Origin: Fibrobacteraceae bacterium
Lineage (GTDB): Bacteria; Fibrobacterota; Fibrobacteria; Fibrobacterales; Fibrobacteraceae
Assembly: GCA_021443045.1 (NCBI GenBank)
Contig: JABUUT010000031.1
Coordinates: forward strand, 21,232 to 31,921
Direction of reading: 5' to 3'
Length of the DNA: 10,690 bases
This document shows, one piece after another, positions 1 through 6,393 of this stretch. A model generated the notes under the pieces. That model had not been told where the DNA came from. It did not search any database and saw only the letters and a program-made list of their open reading frames with translations. Made by a program: the position numbers and the translations under genes. How positions within the stretch are numbered: the stretch's first letter is position 1; each line of letters starts with the position of its first letter.

Positions 1-749
1 TCTTCTGCAGTCTGGGCGTGGAGCAGTTCCCGATACCCAAGGCTTTGCCAGGCAGGGGCATCCAGAGGAACCGTTTTTGCCAAAGCCTGCACTTCGTCCA
101 TCCAGCCGTCTTTCATCATCTGGTCTACACGAAAATCAATGCGGCGGTACAGCTCAAAACGTTCCCGGGAAAGCCAGAATGTTTTTATAGGGCCTAGCCC
201 TCCAACTCTTTTTTTCTGAATTTCTGAAAGTTTTTTTCCAGTGGTTTCAAAAATCTCAATGACACGCATTAATCGTTGAACATTGTTTGGTTCAATTTTT
301 ATTGTGGTCTCAGGGTCTATTTTTTTTGCAATTTCATATAAATTAACAGCACCCAAAGTTTGCAAACGATTGTTCAGTTCTTTTCGAATGTCACTTTGAG
401 TATTCAGGTCGGGAAGTTCTGGAAGTCCCAGTTGCAAAGCCTGCATGTACAGCCCCGTGCCGCCTACCAGAATAAAATTTTTACCCCCCTTCTTATTCAA
501 TATGCTTTTCACATCTCTACAAAAAGCACCTGCAGAGTAACTTTCTGTGGGAGGCAAAAAATCTACAAGATGGTGTTTTACCGCAGAGAGGTCCTTTGAG
601 TTGGGCTGGGCAGTTCCGATACAAAAATCACGATACACTTGACGGGAATCTACGCCAATAATTTCAGCATTGTAACGACAAGCTAAATCTAGCGACAATT
701 TGGATTTTCCGACTCCAGTGGCTCCAACTAAGGCAAAGAGGATAGGCAT
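1..749 (-). CDS. miaA: tRNA dimethylallyltransferase MiaA (C-terminus cut by window edge)
   Basis: MiaA transfers a dimethylallyl group from DMAPP to N6 of adenosine 37 in tRNAs that read UNN codons, the first step toward ms2i6A, in the cytoplasm. Reading down from the ATG at 749-747 gives 249 uninterrupted codons to the window edge. Visible motifs are a P-loop GATGVGKS at residues 9-16, then the family signatures DSRQVY followed by IGTAQP, then GGTGLYMQAL, and near the edge a GYREL segment. MiaA proteins are usually about 300 residues, so roughly 50 C-terminal residues lie to the left of position 1. The start is supported by an AAAGG stretch just upstream and by the P-loop lying close to the N-terminus, as is normal for the family. 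The gene is divergent from the gene at 781, with only 31 bases between starts, so the two promoters must overlap or lie within the coding sequences. Family assignment is firm; no anomaly is seen. Confidence 0.96.
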   Translation of the reverse strand, partial: MPILFALVGATGVGKSKLSLDLACRYNAEIIGVDSRQVYRDFCIGTAQPNSKDLSAVKHHLVDFLPPTESYSAGAFCRDVKSILNKKGGKNFILVGGTGLYMQALQLGLPELPDLNTQSDIRKELNNRLQTLGAVNLYEIAKKIDPETTIKIEPNNVQRLMRVIEIFETTGKKLSEIQKKRVGGLGPIKTFWLSRERFELYRRIDFRVDQMMKDGWMDEVQALAKTVPLDAPAWQSLGYRELLHAQTAE

Positions 750-780
750 ACGCCTTTAATGTAGTTATATTTGTATTAGA

Positions 781-1905
781 ATGAACAAGTTGAAACATAT
801 AGTCGCCCTATTTTTTATTGCACTGATTGTATTCGTGCTTGTTTTTTTACTTCCAAAAACGGAATTGGGAAGCAACCTGGTATCTAAGGTTTCCAGTAAA
901 ATACCACAGGCAACCTCCACAGCCGATACTGCGATAATCGATACCGTTCCCCTAAAAGACAAGCTTCAAGAAGAAATGAAGGTGATTAAATCAAACTATT
1001 CCAAACGCAAGCAACGGGATGTTTGGACCCTTGGCAAGGGAAACACTATTATCACCTATTTGTTGCAGGCACAGAAATTTATTGAAAAGAACAACGGCTC
1101 CATACTCTACATGGAGGAACTTTTCAACATTCCAGACGTTTTTCAAGCTGCCGACATGGATGCCCTAGATAAAAACGGCGACACCCTCAAGGTGCAATTC
1201 CAAATTTCAGAAAATATATTCAAGGATAACGCCTCCCTTCTCTCCATCGCCTTCCAGGTTTCCAGTTTAACCCCCGAAAGAGTAGAAGCTCTCAAGAGCT
1301 ACCCCTTTCCGTACACGCTGCTCATTTCTCCCTTTGGCATGGCCAATGGTTTCTATGACGATTTGAACAAAATTTTAAAAGGAAACGAAAAAAAACGCGA
1401 AGTGGTCCTCTGGATGGCCATGGAATCAAACAAATTAAATAGCCGCCACAATAAGTACAGGCCCCTACGAATCCATCACTCCGAAGAAGAAATAGAAGAA
1501 ACCATTACCGAGGCCCTTCGACTGCTGCCCTCGGCCAAAGGCATTGCCACACGCTATGCAGAACAGGCTGTTACACACCGTAAGCTTCTCCAAGCCGTTT
1601 TAAAGCCTGCACAAGATAAATCCCTTTGGTTTATGGACCTGAGTAACAACAAATTATCCCGAGTTCCAGAAACCTGCGAAGAATTCCCTAACGTCACCTG
1701 TCGTCTATACGCCCCCTACAACCCCGACAACAGCACACTCGACGACTATGTAAGCCGTCGTCTCAAGGCAGCAAGGCGCAGTGGAACAGCCATTATGATT
1801 TTGCCTTTGGATGAAAAGACCATTCAAAAAATGGATGACATACAAAAGAAGGCCGAGGCCCAAAGTACAAACATTAAAAATTTATCTACTTTTATAAAGT
1901 ACTAA
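781..1905 (+). CDS. Membrane-anchored, degenerate divergent polysaccharide deacetylase (YibQ/DUF610-like)
   Basis: This 374-residue protein starts with an uncleaved-looking hydrophobic segment (residues 6-24) after a lysine-containing N-terminus, so the rest is probably periplasmic. By eye, residues 154-340 follow the order of the divergent polysaccharide deacetylase family (YibQ, DUF610). LSIAFQVSS (154-162) sits where the family has an IDDLG strand. YPFPYTLLISPF (174-185) matches the next strand. WMAMES (211-216) takes the place of HLPME, GIATRYAE (254-261) the place of NNHMGSR, and SLWFMDLS (281-288) the place of a GLFFLDS-type strand. The acidic pair and histidines expected to bind metal are therefore absent, so the fold seems kept while catalysis is probably lost. 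Residues 60-150 are an N-terminal domain I do not recognise by name. pdxJ follows after 13 bases, suggesting co-transcription. No Shine-Dalgarno is seen before the ATG, but the membrane segment supports this start. The fold call is moderate; the role is unknown. Confidence 0.7.
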   Translation: MNKLKHIVALFFIALIVFVLVFLLPKTELGSNLVSKVSSKIPQATSTADTAIIDTVPLKDKLQEEMKVIKSNYSKRKQRDVWTLGKGNTIITYLLQAQKFIEKNNGSILYMEELFNIPDVFQAADMDALDKNGDTLKVQFQISENIFKDNASLLSIAFQVSSLTPERVEALKSYPFPYTLLISPFGMANGFYDDLNKILKGNEKKREVVLWMAMESNKLNSRHNKYRPLRIHHSEEEIEETITEALRLLPSAKGIATRYAEQAVTHRKLLQAVLKPAQDKSLWFMDLSNNKLSRVPETCEEFPNVTCRLYAPYNPDNSTLDDYVSRRLKAARRSGTAIMILPLDEKTIQKMDDIQKKAEAQSTNIKNLSTFIKY

Positions 1906-1907
1906 TC

Positions 1908-1913
1908 AAGGAG
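1908..1913 (+). promoter_or_regulatory. Ribosome binding site of pdxJ
   Basis: AAGGAG lies five bases before the pdxJ ATG at 1919 and three bases after the stop codon of the upstream gene. It fixes the pdxJ start and supports translation from a shared transcript. Confidence 0.85.
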
Positions 1914-1918
1914 ACCGT

Positions 1919-2650
1919 ATGACAGTCAAGCTCAGTGTAAATATAGACCACATTGCCACGATACGTGAAGCCCGCAAGATTCGAGAACCCGATCCTGTTG
2001 CCGCCGCTCTTCTTGCAGAATTGGCAGGTTGCCAAGGCATAACAGCCCACCTTCGCGAAGACAAACGCCACATACAAGACCGCGACATCCGCCTGCTACG
2101 CGGCACCGTAACCACCAAGTTAAATTTAGAAATGGCACCCACCAACGAAATGGTTCAATTTGCCGTAAACGTTCAACCCGATATGGTTACCTTGGTTCCA
2201 GAAAGCCGCACAGAGCTAACTACCGAAGGAGGGCTCAACGTCGCGGCTAAAGTTGAAGAGTTGGCAAAAGTCATTATGACTTTAAAGAACAACGATATTG
2301 CCGTTTGTCTCTTTATTGACCCCGAAACCGAACAAGTGAAATCGGCTAAAAAAGTTGGGGCAGACTTTGTTGAATTTTATACCGGCAAATACGCAACCGC
2401 CTGTGATTTGGGAAGCCTTCAAGAAGTGGACCGAGAAATTGCAGCCATTCAAGACATGACCGTTCTCGCCCGCAAGTACGGCCTTCGAGTGAATGCAGGC
2501 CATGGCCTCAACTACCGTAACGTAGGCCCCATTGCAGCCATCGAGGGCATTGAGGAAATATGCATAGGCCACAGCATTGTTGGACGAGCCGTATTAACAG
2601 GCATGGACAAAGCCGTTAAAGATATGTTGCAGGCCATTCGCGAAAGCTAG
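1919..2650 (+). CDS. pdxJ: Pyridoxine 5'-phosphate synthase PdxJ
   Basis: PdxJ condenses 1-deoxy-D-xylulose 5-phosphate with 3-amino-1-hydroxyacetone 1-phosphate to make pyridoxine 5'-phosphate, the ring-closing step of the DXP-dependent vitamin B6 pathway, in the cytoplasm. The 243-residue length is typical. Family signatures run the full length: VNIDHIATIREAR (7-19), GITAHLREDKRHIQDRD (40-56), LNLEM (68-72), AGHGLNY (193-199) and IGHSIVGRAVLTG near the C-terminus. His44, Glu71 and His195 correspond to the E. coli catalytic residues His45, Glu72 and His193. All look intact, so an active TIM-barrel enzyme is expected. The start is fixed by AAGGAG at five-base spacing. It follows the deacetylase-like gene by 13 bases, probably in one operon, and converges with truA, whose stop is 18 bases beyond. 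I see no clear intrinsic terminator between them. Confidence 0.97.
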   Translation: MTVKLSVNIDHIATIREARKIREPDPVAAALLAELAGCQGITAHLREDKRHIQDRDIRLLRGTVTTKLNLEMAPTNEMVQFAVNVQPDMVTLVPESRTELTTEGGLNVAAKVEELAKVIMTLKNNDIAVCLFIDPETEQVKSAKKVGADFVEFYTGKYATACDLGSLQEVDREIAAIQDMTVLARKYGLRVNAGHGLNYRNVGPIAAIEGIEEICIGHSIVGRAVLTGMDKAVKDMLQAIRES

Positions 2651-2668
2651 CAAATATTATTGAGACCT

Positions 2669-3421
2669 TTAATAGTCCTTATAGACTACGTTTTCCAGAA
2701 CCAAACCTTGAGGCGGCGCCCATGTGCGTTCGCCTTTAAATTTTTTATTAAAAATCAGTTGCACAGCCCCTTCCTCGTAGCGGCCTCGCCCCACATCAAA
2801 GAGGGTTCCCACCATGGCCCTCACTTGACGGTGTAAAAAACGGTTTCCCTTAATGTGAAAAACTGCAGAGTAGTCGTTTGGTATTTCCAACCGAAATTCC
2901 GTAATGGTGCAAAGGGTAGACTTGCCATCATTTCGAGGAATACAAAAATCAATAAAGTCATGTTCGCCCAAAAAAGACTGAGCTTCCTTTGTCATCGCAT
3001 CCAAATTTAGATGACTACAACCGCATTCCCAGCCAAAATCTTTTAGCAAGGCTACAGGGCGAGTAAAAATAGTGTACTGGTAATACCGGTACAAAGCGTC
3101 AAATCGGGCATTAAAATCTTCGTGGCAAGGTTGTAAATCCCTAATTCGAACCAAACCTTTTCCCAAACCGTTAATGGAATTAACCGTTTTTCGAATGTCC
3201 AATTCTCCATCATAATCAAAATGGACGCACTGCCCACGAGCATGAACCCCAGTATCGGTGCGGCCCGAACCTGTTATGTGGACTGGGGTACGAAGAGCAA
3301 CCCGAAAGGCCTCCTCCAAGGTAGACTGAACCGTTGGGAACTTGGTTTTACCCCCCTCGTTCTGCACCTGCCAGCCATAAAAGGCGCTGCCCAGGTATTC
3401 GCAACGAAAGCGGTAATGCAT
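2669..3421 (-). CDS. truA: tRNA pseudouridine(38-40) synthase TruA
   Basis: TruA isomerises uridines 38, 39 and 40 in the tRNA anticodon stem-loop to pseudouridine. The 250-residue product has the N-terminal YLGSAFYGWQVQ segment (9-20), the catalytic motif GSGRTDTGVHA with nucleophile Asp56, a FNARFDALYRYYQYTI segment near the middle, and a C-terminal FLHRQVRAMVGTLFDVG block. These are the expected TruA landmarks in order at normal length. The gene lies 12 bases downstream of the membrane HTH-like gene on the same strand. Its likely Shine-Dalgarno, AGAGG, overlaps that gene's TAG stop (the TAGAGG run at 3436-3431), nine bases before the ATG. Such overlap suggests translational coupling in one operon. 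The 3' end converges on pdxJ. Nothing appears missing. Confidence 0.96.
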   Translation of the reverse strand: MHYRFRCEYLGSAFYGWQVQNEGGKTKFPTVQSTLEEAFRVALRTPVHITGSGRTDTGVHARGQCVHFDYDGELDIRKTVNSINGLGKGLVRIRDLQPCHEDFNARFDALYRYYQYTIFTRPVALLKDFGWECGCSHLNLDAMTKEAQSFLGEHDFIDFCIPRNDGKSTLCTITEFRLEIPNDYSAVFHIKGNRFLHRQVRAMVGTLFDVGRGRYEEGAVQLIFNKKFKGERTWAPPQGLVLENVVYKDY

Positions 3422-3433
3422 TTTAAGAAACCT

Positions 3434-4384
3434 CTAATTACCCGATTCCTGGGATTCCTTAATCACCTCTTCCACATGTTCCTGAGAAATTTTCAACTGT
3501 GAAGCAATGGCAGAGGCAGGAAATCCGCGACGGGTCATCTGAATAATCTTACTTTTTTCAATAAAAGCCCTATCAAACCGGTTGGTTTCCATGGGATTGC
3601 TGGCAGCACCCAAAGACGGGTCTCCAGTCATGTTGCGGCTCTGGGCACGAATTTTCATGGTGTAATCCCGAGACATGCCACGAGGAGAGCGAAGAACGTC
3701 CGAAAGGGACTGCATGGCAGAGGTAATCCGTTCCTTTGCCGTTGGGCGCAGGTGGGGTTTTACACTATCCAAATCCTGTGTCAAAATTTTGTTTTCGGGA
3801 ATGCCATTTTCGTCTTCAAAGGCCACCTTGGGAGAAGCCACTTCGTCCACTGCGACTTGCCTGTGAGTCTGAGCATATTCCGCAGCATCATCTATAATAG
3901 AACGCTTAGGGGGCCTAGCCCTTGGAGGCACAAGGGTAGGATCGTTTTCAAAACCGCTCTTAGGTTCCTTAAAGCGGCTTTCAGCCTTCAGAGCCTCCAT
4001 GCGCTGTGTAACCACCTTTTCATGGTAGCGTATGCCAAACAAAAGCAGGGCAATACAAAGAATTACAACAAGAATGCCCCCCACTATCCAAACCCACGTT
4101 GATTCAGAAAGGCCTCCTGGTCCCACCTTAGGATCCGAGGGGGTAACCCTCATACCATTCAGAGCAGTCCAAGCCGAATCCAACTGAGCTCTCACCGCAA
4201 CCTGAACGTTGGGACTTTCCGAAGCTTCATAGAGGCAAATCTGGAGGGAATCAATGCGGGAACGGGCTGCCAAATATGCATCGGCATCAAAAGATGCCGT
4301 TCCATCGGACATATCCAGTTTTAAATACGCAACAACGGCGACTGCCAGAATCAACAATATGACAGGGGCAAAAAACTTCTTCAT
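3434..4384 (-). CDS. Two-TM membrane protein with cytoplasmic helix-turn-helix-like C-terminus
   Basis: I do not recognise this 316-residue protein as a named family. It has a hydrophobic N-terminal segment (residues 4-22), an extracytoplasmic stretch of about 70 residues (23-95), and a second strong membrane segment (96-118, starting STWVWIVGG). A long, charged, proline-containing and probably disordered cytoplasmic region (119-270) follows. The last 40 residues, around 278-309, read KIIQMTRRGFPASAIASQL then KISQEHVEEVIKE. That is the pattern of a short helix-turn-helix, with an RGFPASAIA helix, a turn and a second helix. Similar C-terminal HTHs after membrane anchors occur in families such as DUF6115 and DUF2802, which is my closest comparison and is made by eye. 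truA follows by 12 bases. Upstream lies an unusual structured leader. The start ATG at 4384-4382 has AAGGG just before it and overlaps a possible upstream ORF. Topology is well supported; DNA binding is inferred. Confidence 0.75.
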   Translation of the reverse strand: MKKFFAPVILLILAVAVVAYLKLDMSDGTASFDADAYLAARSRIDSLQICLYEASESPNVQVAVRAQLDSAWTALNGMRVTPSDPKVGPGGLSESTWVWIVGGILVVILCIALLLFGIRYHEKVVTQRMEALKAESRFKEPKSGFENDPTLVPPRARPPKRSIIDDAAEYAQTHRQVAVDEVASPKVAFEDENGIPENKILTQDLDSVKPHLRPTAKERITSAMQSLSDVLRSPRGMSRDYTMKIRAQSRNMTGDPSLGAASNPMETNRFDRAFIEKSKIIQMTRRGFPASAIASQLKISQEHVEEVIKESQESGN

Positions 4385-4521
4385 GCCCTTAATTTAGAAA
4401 AAAACACAAAAAAAATTCCCGTTGATGAGAAAATTGAGAAGTTCTCAACGGATGTTTCAACACCTATATGATTTTTTTTACAGAGTTTAAAAACAAAAGA
4501 TATCTTTGGAATCAAGAACAT
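4381..4521 (-). CDS. Candidate 46-residue leader peptide or small protein, ATGA-coupled to the membrane HTH gene
   Basis: An ATG at 4521-4519 opens 46 codons ending in a TGA that overlaps the next gene's ATG (shared ATGA at 4384-4381). A strong Shine-Dalgarno, AGGAGGAG (4538-4531), lies nine bases upstream. A perfect TATAAT (4552-4547) lies a further eight bases upstream of that, so promoter, ribosome site and start are arranged canonically. The product begins MFLIPKISFVFK and ends hydrophobic (IFFVFFSK). It has no recognisable domain, and the DNA is much more AT-rich than neighbouring genes. It also contains two inverted repeats, which fits a regulatory leader at least as well as a real protein. 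The alternative is untranslated leader with a chance ORF. Confidence 0.35.
   Translation of the reverse strand: MFLIPKISFVFKLCKKNHIGVETSVENFSIFSSTGIFFVFFSKLRA
4402..4451 (-). terminator. Hairpin with T-run upstream of the membrane HTH gene (attenuator or terminator candidate)
   Basis: On the minus strand the arms CCGTTGA (4451-4445) and TCAACGG (4425-4419) flank a 19-base loop and are followed within three bases by a run of eight T and then more T-rich sequence. Inside is a competing palindrome, TTGAGAACTTCTCAA (4448-4434), which shares bases with the outer arm. Two mutually exclusive folds followed by a T-run, 18 bases before a start codon, resemble an attenuator. The outer stem is only seven pairs with a large loop, so strength is uncertain. 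Confidence 0.4.
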
Positions 4522-4530
4522 ATCTTTGTT
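4492..4530 (-). promoter_or_regulatory. Inverted repeat around the leader start codon
   Basis: In the minus-strand transcript the arm AACAAAGATAT (4530-4520) can pair with ATATCTTTTGTT (4503-4492) with one bulged base and a loop of about 16 bases. The first arm covers the spacer after the Shine-Dalgarno and part of the leader ATG, so the fold could hide the start. The second arm contains a 12-base DNA palindrome, AAAGATATCTTT, which could equally be a protein-binding site. Confidence 0.35.
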
Positions 4531-4546
4531 CTCCTCCTAATCCCAT

Positions 4547-4552
4547 ATTATA
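4547..4552 (-). promoter_or_regulatory. -10 box (TATAAT) for the leader, membrane HTH gene and truA
   Basis: A perfect TATAAT on the minus strand lies just downstream of a terminator hairpin and eight bases upstream of AGGAGGAG. No convincing -35 hexamer is visible at 16-18 bases, because that position falls inside the hairpin. Transcription would start near 4540. Confidence 0.45.
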
Positions 4553-4582
4553 AAAACCCCGGCAATCAAGCTGGGGTTTTTT
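4553..4582. terminator. Intrinsic terminator, probably bidirectional
   Basis: AAAACCCCGGC (4553-4563) pairs with the complementary run at 4570-4580, with a six-base loop and one G-U pair. There are T-runs on both strands: six T at 4577-4582 on plus and five on minus. On the minus strand it would end read-through from the GGDEF gene about 370 bases upstream, just before the TATAAT of the next unit. Confidence 0.65.
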
Positions 4583-4604
4583 CATCGTTTTAGTTAAATT
4601 TTAA

Positions 4605-4790
4605 CAGAATTGGGAGTATGTTTACAGATGTTTACACAAACATTCTGTGGATCCTTCACGGCACGTGCCATTCAGAATGACAGCTTTGGACGGTTATCGT
4701 CTCATTTGGCCGATCCGTAAAAAAACGGACTTTTGCATTTGAGCCCAGAATCGGGAGCATGTTTACAGATGTTTACACAAACGTTCAGTG
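4605..4790. repeat. 45-bp direct repeat pair, 141 bp apart
   Basis: Positions 4605-4649 and 4746-4790 match at 41 of 45 bases. They share the uninterrupted core ATGTTTACAGATGTTTACAC, itself containing two TGTTTACA units. The mismatches are mostly transitions. No ORF, transposase or target-site duplication is associated. They look like two copies of a dispersed intergenic element and not like insertion sequence ends. Confidence 0.8.
4651..4682. repeat. Dispersed intergenic repeat, copy 1
   Basis: The segment from ATCCTTCACGG to TCAGAATGACA is close to the reverse complement of the copy at 10662-10690: both carry CCTTCACGGC, then GTGCC, then TTCAG-ATGACA. It is also related to 10589-10617. Such TGTCATTCTGA...GAATCC elements are common between genes in several bacterial groups (general recollection). 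It lies between the two 45-bp repeats. Confidence 0.65.
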
Positions 4791-4793
4791 ACT

Positions 4794-4925
4794 CCTATCC
4801 CCTATCCCCTATCGCTGCGCTCCAGGGCTAAAGGCGGCTCCAGGGTCCAGGGCTAAAGACGGTATCAGGTTCCAGGATGACTCCTCTGATGGCTGATAGC
4901 TGACCGCTAATAACTATCTAATATT
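4794..4925. repeat. Low-complexity intergenic repeats
   Basis: Three 7-bp units, CCTATCC, CCTATCC and CCTATCG, occupy 4794-4814. Two 17-bp near-copies of TCCAGGGCTAAAGRCGG follow at 4821-4837 and 4846-4862, with a partial third unit near 4870. The sequence to about 4915 holds further short imperfect repeats (GCTGATAGCTGA). No gene is seen here. This stretch would be transcribed as the 3' untranslated region of the GGDEF gene if that message reaches the terminator at 4553-4582. Confidence 0.7.
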
Positions 4926-4947
4926 TTCTTTGAGGCTGCTCAGCCAA

Positions 4948-6312
4948 CTACTGCTGGAGGGCGTCCGCCGAAATCACTCGGTTGGCCCCCTTGTTTATGG
5001 CCATCCGCATTGCCGCGTCAGCAGCATAAATCAAGGTTTCAGCATCGGCAGCATGAACTGGCAGCACAGAAACCCCAATACTCAATGTGGTGGCCAAAAT
5101 ACCATCGCCGTATGCAATTTGAAGTTCAGAAATCTCAAAACGAATCTTTTCAGCACGATCACGGGTAATCTTGTAATCTGCACCAGGAAGAATAATGCAG
5201 AACGTATCCCCATCCAAGCGGCAAGGGATGTCTTCGGTTCGAATGTAGTTGGGAAGACGTCCGCCCACTTCCCATAGAAGTTGTTCCACCGCATGCCTGC
5301 CTCGGCTGGCCTGAATTTCTTGAACCATGTCGGGGTGTAACATGATAATGCCAATAGGCGTCTTGTGGCGGTTGGCAGCAGCAATTTCTCTTTTAAGGGA
5401 TTCTTCCATGTAACGTTTGTTGAATAACCCTGTAAGCGAATCACGAATGCTGTGCTGCTGAAAGCGGATGTTCAAATTCTGGTTGGCTACGTAGAGACCA
5501 AAAGTGGCGGTCACAATGCTCACCTTGGCTTTCCAGAAATCAATATCTTGGCTACTTAAAGGTTCATCAGTCTGAATAGTGAGAATGCCAAAATGTTCTT
5601 CCAGACCTTCAATGGGAGAGCAAAAAGAAATACCCTTGGGGTGGTGGTGCAAATGGGTACAACCACTAGACAAGGAAGACTTGGAATAGTCCGTAACCAC
5701 AATTTCACCAAGGTTAAAACTAGCGCACTCAGCAGGGTAGATGGTATCATCACTAATAACGTAAGGGCCAAAGCTTACAATTTTGTGAAGAGCTGTTTGC
5801 TCACCCCCATACATATAAAGTACACCGCACCCCTTTGGGAACAGTTCCGGCAGCACCATTTCCAAAGAAGAAACTACTTCGGAAAAAGGCCTATTCTTTA
5901 AAATTTGCTTGCAAAAAGAATTCCAGGCATTCAAGGGAAATGCATTGGACGACAACGAGGAAGATTCGGAAGACGATTTTTTTGCCATGCGCTTCTGGAT
6001 ATCGGCCTCCGCCTTAGCCAGTGCCTCAGCTGCAGACATACCCCCAGGAGGAAGAGGAGAATAGGGGTCGGAAGGATTCATCACAGGAACATACTGGGTT
6101 TTGGGAGAACCATTCATAATGTTATAGTTGGCTTCCGCTTCTTCCACCCGACGACGGCAAATGGTAAACAGCACCAGCCCTAAAACAGTGCCCCAAGATG
6201 CCAGGAATATAAACTTCCACTGCAATTCTATAATAGATTCGGGAACAAAATAGGTGAGTGCGACTCCAGAAAGGAACGCAACCATCCAAACAAAGAAGGT
6301 AAATTTGCTCAT
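4948..6312 (-). CDS. Membrane-anchored GAF-GGDEF protein, cyclase site degenerate, I-site kept
   Basis: The 454 residues comprise two N-terminal membrane helices (about 5-23 and 33-51), a flexible linker with a serine-rich stretch (112-122), a GAF domain (about 130-285) and a C-terminal GGDEF domain (about 288-450). The GGDEF start is clear (RDSLTGLFNKRYMEESL from 290), as are its end motifs LSIGVS and AINKGANRV. The active-site signature, however, is DGDTF (367-371), with Thr at the catalytic/metal Glu. The first metal-binding Asp is His326, and the NDxxGHxxGD guanine-binding block reads QASRGRHAVE. RTED (358-361) sits exactly five residues before the signature, as the RxxD inhibitory site should. 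Cyclase activity is therefore unlikely and c-di-GMP binding is possible. The GAF part has the CWALRRG-like family pattern with Cys196, Cys218-x-His220 and Cys231. Divergent from the radical SAM gene. The GGDEF fold is certain; the receptor role is inferred. Confidence 0.92.
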   Translation of the reverse strand: MSKFTFFVWMVAFLSGVALTYFVPESIIELQWKFIFLASWGTVLGLVLFTICRRRVEEAEANYNIMNGSPKTQYVPVMNPSDPYSPLPPGGMSAAEALAKAEADIQKRMAKKSSSESSSLSSNAFPLNAWNSFCKQILKNRPFSEVVSSLEMVLPELFPKGCGVLYMYGGEQTALHKIVSFGPYVISDDTIYPAECASFNLGEIVVTDYSKSSLSSGCTHLHHHPKGISFCSPIEGLEEHFGILTIQTDEPLSSQDIDFWKAKVSIVTATFGLYVANQNLNIRFQQHSIRDSLTGLFNKRYMEESLKREIAAANRHKTPIGIIMLHPDMVQEIQASRGRHAVEQLLWEVGGRLPNYIRTEDIPCRLDGDTFCIILPGADYKITRDRAEKIRFEISELQIAYGDGILATTLSIGVSVLPVHAADAETLIYAADAAMRMAINKGANRVISADALQQ

Positions 6313-6393
6313 GTTCTATAATTTAATTTATCAAAGCGGCAATAGAGTACTGTAAACAAAAAAAAATCCCCAAAAATAACCTAACTTTGGGTT
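6313..6393. promoter_or_regulatory. Divergent intergenic promoter region
   Basis: For the minus-strand GGDEF gene, TTTACA (6356-6351) and TGATAA (6333-6328) are separated by 17 bases, giving a plausible but weak promoter with a very short leader and no Shine-Dalgarno. For the plus-strand radical SAM gene no clear promoter or Shine-Dalgarno is visible. A small hairpin AACCTA/TGGGTT (6379-6394) touches its start codon. Confidence 0.3.

Noticed and set aside
3221..4102. Plus-strand open frames antisense to truA and the membrane HTH gene
   Set aside because: The coding signal is clearly on the minus strand, and these lack ribosome sites and domains.
4605..4790. Insertion sequence or att-site pair
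   Set aside because: The copies are direct and only 141 bp apart, enclose no ORF, and show no terminal inverted repeats or target duplication.
4605..4862. CRISPR array
   Set aside because: There are only two 45-bp copies plus unrelated short repeats, with no regular spacers and no cas genes nearby.
4934..4945. GGCTG/CAGCC hairpin as terminator of the GGDEF gene
   Set aside because: The stem has five pairs with a two-base loop and no T-run after it on the minus strand. The hairpin at 4553-4582 is a better candidate.
4930..5277. Plus-strand open frame over the GGDEF C-terminus
   Set aside because: It is antisense to the conserved GGDEF domain, with no ribosome site or recognisable domain.
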